Source: CAVPLU01 sp050012535 (GTDB lineage Archaea > Thermoproteota > Bathyarchaeia > 40CM-2-53-6). From it: 8,151 nt of DNA. Positions 5,372 to 8,151 of this stretch are shown here, one piece after another. The notes under the pieces were generated by a model. It was not told the origin of the DNA and ran no database searches. It saw only the letters and a list, made by a program, of their open reading frames with translations. The stretch covers positions 1-8,151 of the forward strand of contig JBEKGZ010000070.1 in the NCBI GenBank assembly GCA_050012535.1, in the 5' to 3' direction. The first letter of the stretch is position 1. Every line of letters starts with the position of its first letter. Made by a program: the position numbers and the translations under genes.

Positions 5372-5776
5372 ATGGCGAAGGACTACGCTGAACGTGCGAG
5401 CTGGGTTATCAAGGAGGCAGAGGGAGCTCTGGCAGCCGCGAATTACGCCATCTGTGTCAGGCGGTCGCAGGAGGCGTTGGAACTCTCGGCCAAGGCAGCC
5501 CTAAGACGGCTGGCTATAGAATACCCGCGCGAGCACGATGTCAGTGAAGCGCTTGAAGCTGCTGCAGACCGGCTGCCCGACGACGTAAGGAGACAGTTGG
5601 AAGAGATCAAGGCGCTCTCCGCCGAGCTGGCGAGAATACGAGGCCCAGCACTGTACGGGTATGAGGCTGAAGGTGTACCGGCAAGTGAAGCATTCACGAG
5701 AGACTACGCAGCCCGGACGCTTGACAGGGTCAAGCCGATTGTTAACCTATTGGTGAGGTTCGCAAGCGAATCTTGA
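5372..5776 (+). CDS. HEPN-domain protein (probable toxin partner of the MNT protein)
   Basis: This 134-residue, mostly helical protein begins MAKDYAERASWVIKEAEGAL and contains RRSQEALELSAKAALRRLAI, the paired-helix pattern of HEPN domains. HEPN toxins are ribonucleases that normally use an Rx4-6H motif. Here the corresponding region is RRLAIEYPREHDVSEAL: His55 is preceded by Arg53 and by Arg45-46, so the spacing is not the classic one, and the HxY tyrosine modified in HepT-type toxins is absent (HDV). A second distinctive block is RIRGPALYGYEAEGVPASEA (residues 88-107). By its start after a coupled Shine-Dalgarno and its gene order it pairs with the upstream MNT. It may be a catalytically weak or noncanonical HEPN member; binding-only roles also exist in this group. 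Confidence 0.78.
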   Translation: MAKDYAERASWVIKEAEGALAAANYAICVRRSQEALELSAKAALRRLAIEYPREHDVSEALEAAADRLPDDVRRQLEEIKALSAELARIRGPALYGYEAEGVPASEAFTRDYAARTLDRVKPIVNLLVRFASES

Positions 5777-5876
5777 CGCCCATTCTTTGAAGATGATGGA
5801 AGAGGCGCGGGCGTGTCTGTGACTCGTCCCGAAATGCGCTGATCTCCATAGTACGGGGCCGTCGTATCGATCGCCT

Positions 5877-6842
5877 TTAGTATTGTGCGGTTGTTGCGGT
5901 GTTGATTGCTTTCACGATCTTGTGTGGTGCCGTTGAAGGGTCACCTGAAACGACGCAGTGTACATGGTGACCACGGATCTTGCGCCTGCGAAGGATCACG
6001 AGAGGCGCAATTATCGCGGCTACCACTGAGGCCCCAGTCAAACTGGCTTCAACTGCAACGTAGGTGTTCGCAGTGCTGCTAAGGGGTGTCAAGTTTGAGG
6101 CTATCGTGGTGGCGGCGTAGGTCTCTGTTTCGTTCCATCCGCCCTCACGTGTCTTCATTCCGTAGGCGCCATGGTATGTATCCTGTAGAAGTAGCCCGCG
6201 TGTCTGGTCATACTCAAGGGTTTCCTCTTTGAATCCAGTTGAATGATTCCCTTCCGCGCTCCAATATCCAGTTGTGAGATTTCTGTAGGAGACGATCCAT
6301 GTGTCAAACGCGACTTCTCCAACCCTGAAGCGACCCGAGCCAGATACTCGATACCGAACCTCAACATAGTGATAGTCCTTGTCCATCCACATCTGCGGTA
6401 CCGACCGCGACGATTCCAGCTCCTTCATGTTGCTGATCCATTGGACAGGTCTGCCCTCGAGATCTCTGAAGGTGGTGGCGTTGACTCTGAGGGTGTACTC
6501 CCTATCGATAGTCCAGAAGTCGTGCGTGCGCCCCGAGATGATGAAACTCCCGTCAGCGTCGAGTGACCCATTTCCAACGCGCTTCAATTGCAAGCTGAAC
6601 CCGCCGCCCGATACTTCCTGGATAGTCAGTGTGTCGTTCGAATTCTCAGTCTCCACTCTTGAGCCAGCATGATCACCAACACCCGATGCATTCCACCGCC
6701 ATCTCGACGACAGCGTCCAATGCGTTCCTGTTTTGACGGGAGCCTGATCTTCGTAAAGGGCAACCGAGCAACAAGTGTAGACTGACGACTGAATGCTTGC
6801 CCAGAGCATCACAACCAAGCATACTGCAGCCATTCTGTTCAT
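5877..6842 (-). CDS. Exported, C-terminally membrane-anchored protein of unknown function, rich in N-glycosylation sequons
   Basis: From ATG at 6842 this gives 321 residues. Residues 5-20 (AAVCLVVMLWASIQSS) look like a signal peptide. The middle is polar and probably beta-rich, with many Tyr/Trp/Thr and short strands. It holds eight Asn-X-Ser/Thr sequons (Asn51, 69, 91, 121, 188, 199, 237 and 250). A single membrane segment lies at about 260-284, followed by RRRKIRG as a positive stop and a cytoplasmic tail of about 30 residues. The topology fits an archaeal cell-surface protein. I recognise no family. The frame stays open to 6980, but those 46 extra codons come from the left end of the neighbouring tnpB element; the signal peptide shows that 6842 is the real start. 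That insertion lies 8 bp from the start codon and leaves no visible Shine-Dalgarno or promoter. Confidence 0.75.
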   Translation of the reverse strand: MNRMAAVCLVVMLWASIQSSVYTCCSVALYEDQAPVKTGTHWTLSSRWRWNASGVGDHAGSRVETENSNDTLTIQEVSGGGFSLQLKRVGNGSLDADGSFIISGRTHDFWTIDREYTLRVNATTFRDLEGRPVQWISNMKELESSRSVPQMWMDKDYHYVEVRYRVSGSGRFRVGEVAFDTWIVSYRNLTTGYWSAEGNHSTGFKEETLEYDQTRGLLLQDTYHGAYGMKTREGGWNETETYAATTIASNLTPLSSTANTYVAVEASLTGASVVAAIIAPLVILRRRKIRGHHVHCVVSGDPSTAPHKIVKAINTATTAQY

Positions 6843-6850
6843 AGAGAACA

Positions 6851-6892
6851 CCGCAAGGAAGCCCACGAATTCATTCGTGGGAGGAATTGCGG
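6851..6892 (+). repeat. 42-nt left-end double-stem hairpin, copy 2
   Basis: The outer stem CCGCAA/TTGCGG and inner stem CCCACGAA/TTCGTGGG are the same as in copy 1 at 2635-2676; the loop is TTCA instead of TTGA when both are read in the tnpB direction. Perfect stem conservation next to heavy decay of the adjacent tnpB suggests recent arrival, or selection on the structure. Confidence 0.8.
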
Positions 6893-6955
6893 AACACTTA
6901 CGCCTTGCTCTCCAATTGAAGAGGCAGTTGGCGTAATATTTCCTTGTTTGGGTAG

Positions 6956-7405
6956 GTAGCGACGGAGAAGATACTGCCACTCAACCTTCTGCCACTCACG
7001 GACAGCAAGCACCGCAAACTCCAGGACACCTACAGTGTCTTCAAGACTCTTGCAGCGACCACATTTGACGCGATCAAACACGAGAAACCCAACACCTACA
7101 CTCGACTCCACCATCTCCTCTACGCGAAGAACAAGGCCAACGGCGCAGCCAGCCAACTCGTCGAGGAAGCCCAACGGTACGCTTGGCAACGACGCAAAGT
7201 CGCCGACACGATTCAGCAGCCAACGATCCGCTTCGATAAACGCCTCTTCAGCTGGAAGACGCGAGCCAGAATGCCCAAGATGCGGCCACATCAGCCGTCG
7301 CAACCGGAAGAACTGGCGATATTTCCGTTGCAAGATGAAGAGGCATGTTGACAACATCCGACACCTCAAAGTTGCAAGCCAACGATTTCAATCCTTGGTA
7401 GCTGA
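6956..7405 (+). pseudogene. tnpB: Deleted, frameshifted tnpB remnant
   Basis: Three TnpB pieces remain. Frame 1 of the remnant reads LPLNLLPLTDSKHRKLQDTY through QPTIRFDKRLFSWKT (about 6971-7256), the N-terminal region to the wedge domain. Then the RuvC-I and RuvC-II parts are gone and another frame gives PECPRCGHISRRNRKNWRYF and RCKMKRHVDN (about 7266-7350), a zinc finger whose fourth cysteine is lost. Then the first frame returns with KPTISILGS and stop (7376-7405), matching KPTTSIVGS at the end of the interrupted tnpB. No start codon is present; GTA (6956-6958) in GTA-GCG-ACG-GAG stands where a GTG would be expected. All three catalytic residues are missing or unplaceable. Confidence 0.8.
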
Positions 7406-7406
7406 C
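7376..7406 (+). repeat. Right-end hairpin of the fourth element
   Basis: CCAACGA/TCCTTGG with loop TTTCAA, then TAGCTGAC. It differs from the minus-strand copy at 125-152 by two bases, one of which breaks a stem pair. Similarity to that copy ends after TAGCTGAC, which marks the right boundary of both elements. Confidence 0.7.
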
Positions 7407-7600
7407 GATGTGCCAACGCTCCGTCTCTGTGGGGGGGCTTGAAGCAGTTACGAGCAGCTCTCGGTGACATTTGAAGACTGTCTTTGACGGGGTAGGCATT
7501 TCATTTGGGGTGGCTGCAGATGAATCGCGACTTGGAGAACAATGATCGTCAAATCCGACCTGGATCCTGCATACGTGACTGGGCTCGTCAAGCTCCGGGA

Positions 7601-7863
7601 TCTCCTGATACGTGGCAACTGTTCAGGGATGCAGCATTCCGTTGATCACGAATAAGGTCAACATTGTGGATTACCACCAGATCATTGTTCTCCACGCAGG
7701 AAACGGAGAAGAGTCCAGCAGCGTTGCTAGCGACATTTGGTCGGTGACATTCCTTGGACAGGCAGTTGGGACACTGCAGGGAACCTTCGATAGGTTCGCG
7801 ATTGTTCCAGAATCCGAAGCTCACGGGCTTGGCACGTTAGGAGTGTACGCGCACGAGAATTAG
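7601..7863 (+). pseudogene. M6-type metalloprotease fragment, frameshifted and cut in the zinc-binding motif
   Basis: M6 (immune inhibitor A-like) proteases are secreted zinc endopeptidases. One frame gives SPDTWQLFRDAAF (7601 to about 7640). A second, from about 7640, gives VNIVDYHQIIVLHAGNGEES, ASDIWSV, FAIVPES and GLGTLGVYAHEN followed by stop. The IVLHAGNGEESS...DIWS and GVYAHE blocks are typical of the family just before and at the HExGHxxGLPD zinc site. The motif breaks after His-Glu: the third residue is Asn and a TAG follows (7861-7863). Shifted text resembling VELPD lies right after, so a small deletion removing the Gly-His part is possible. Not functional. Confidence 0.65.
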
Positions 7864-7894
7864 AGTCGAGTTGCCGATCCAGAGAAAGCGCTCG

Positions 7895-7963
7895 TTAAAG
7901 CTCTTTTTCAATCTCGCATCGCCGTGAGATTATGTCTCCATAATGTTCTAGCCTCATTTCCAT
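7895..7963 (-). CDS. 22-codon open frame overlapping the upstream stop; uncertain
   Basis: ATG (7963-7961) overlaps the TGA stop of the upstream minus-strand frame in a TGATG arrangement typical of coupled genes. The peptide reads MEMRLEHYGDIISRRCEIEK then EL before a stop. It is charged and could be the N-terminal start of a coupled second gene whose remainder was lost at the junction with the protease remnant. It may not be expressed. Confidence 0.3.
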   Translation of the reverse strand: MEMRLEHYGDIISRRCEIEKEL

Positions 7964-8151
7964 CAGCGTGAACTCTTTCCGGTTCTCTTCTTTGCCAGAT
8001 GCATTCGGTCGCGTGTTAGCTCATTCAGTAATTCTAGGGTGCCTTGAGCACGCGCTTCCCTGCGAAGCGACTTGAGGCTAATATGAGTGGTCTGCAAGAT
8101 GGCTTTGATGTCTTGTCTGTCAGTTGCGGCTCTTTCCGGCTGAAGTGTCGC
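7963..8151 (-). CDS. C-terminal 62 residues of an unidentified gene running off the right edge
   Basis: On the minus strand the frame is open from the window edge to TGA at 7965-7963. The sequence contains ATDRQDIKAILQTTHISLKS followed by LRREARAQGTLELLNELTRD and RMHLAKKRTGKSSR. Its helical, charged pattern with R-x-x-D-I-x-x-I-L and a following L-x-x-L-R-R-x-A segment resembles the C-terminal region of nucleotidyltransferase-like proteins of toxin-antitoxin type (AbiEii/DUF6036-like). The catalytic part is outside the window, so this is only a suggestion. Confidence 0.5.
   Translation of the reverse strand, partial: ATLQPERAATDRQDIKAILQTTHISLKSLRREARAQGTLELLNELTRDRMHLAKKRTGKSSR

Larger units (their letters stand above)
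6851..7406 (+). mobile_element. Fourth tnpB-only element, internally deleted and decayed
   Basis: The left end is the 42-nt double-stem hairpin (6851-6892), 41 of 42 identical to 2635-2676 in inverse orientation. The right end is a hairpin plus TAGCTGAC (7379-7406). The 556-bp body holds remains of a tnpB whose middle is missing. It is inserted directly upstream of the exported-protein gene, pointing away from it. Confidence 0.75.

Noticed and set aside
6843..6980. N-terminal 46-codon extension of the exported protein
   Set aside because: It is encoded by the left end of the neighbouring tnpB element and precedes a clear signal peptide.
7407..7600. Possible gene between the fourth element and the protease remnant, including a run of seven G
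   Set aside because: No frame shows family resemblance, start signal or structure; the G run could be real or an assembly artefact.
1..8151. CRISPR array or rRNA genes
   Set aside because: No regularly spaced direct repeats or rRNA-like sequence were seen; the repeats present are transposon-end hairpins.

Overview
The window looks like an accessory, decaying stretch of an archaeal chromosome. Pointers to archaea are IS605/IS1341-type tnpB elements with no tnpA, a VapC-type PIN remnant, an MNT/HEPN toxin-antitoxin pair, GTG/TTG starts, one TATA-like promoter, and an exported protein with eight N-glycosylation sequons and one C-terminal membrane anchor. I cannot name the phylum from the sequence.

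Layout. (1) 125-2676, minus strand: an IS605-type tnpB element with a 42-nt left-end hairpin at 2635-2676 and a right-end hairpin at 133-152. Its tnpB is cut in two (N part 2283-2576, C part 126-965) by a second element on the plus strand, 966-2282, which carries its own intact tnpB (1057-2271). Removing 966-2282 plus one copy of TTG restores a 376-codon open tnpB. (2) 2724-3384: a vapC (PIN) fragment fused to a decayed rfbB (dTDP-glucose 4,6-dehydratase) fragment. (3) 3389 to about 4843: a third element with matched left and right hairpins and an intact 440-codon tnpB; it ends just before the next gene. (4) 4863-5776: an intact MNT nucleotidyltransferase gene followed 11 bp later by a HEPN gene. 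(5) 5877-6842, minus strand: an exported, membrane-anchored protein of unknown function. (6) 6851-7406: a fourth, internally deleted tnpB element inserted 8 bp upstream of that gene's start; its ends nearly match those of element 1, although its tnpB is divergent. (7) 7601-7863: an M6-type metalloprotease remnant broken inside its HExGH motif. (8) 7895-8151, minus strand: the C-terminal end of an unidentified gene running off the window, overlapping a 22-codon open frame.

The main point is the tnpB trio. The interrupted tnpB has the ordinary RuvC D-E-D residues. The two intact ones (1057-2271 and 3519-4838) both have glycine where the RuvC-II glutamate should be, and both have a glutamate at the normally proline position of the NPxx(T/S)S motif, 45 and 50 residues downstream. 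This is the relocated-glutamate arrangement described for Fanzor nucleases and some TnpBs. One protein lacks the zinc finger and the other keeps it. No TnpA (Y1 HUH transposase) is visible, so these elements would need one supplied in trans. The toxin-antitoxin pair and the exported protein are the only apparently intact non-transposon genes.
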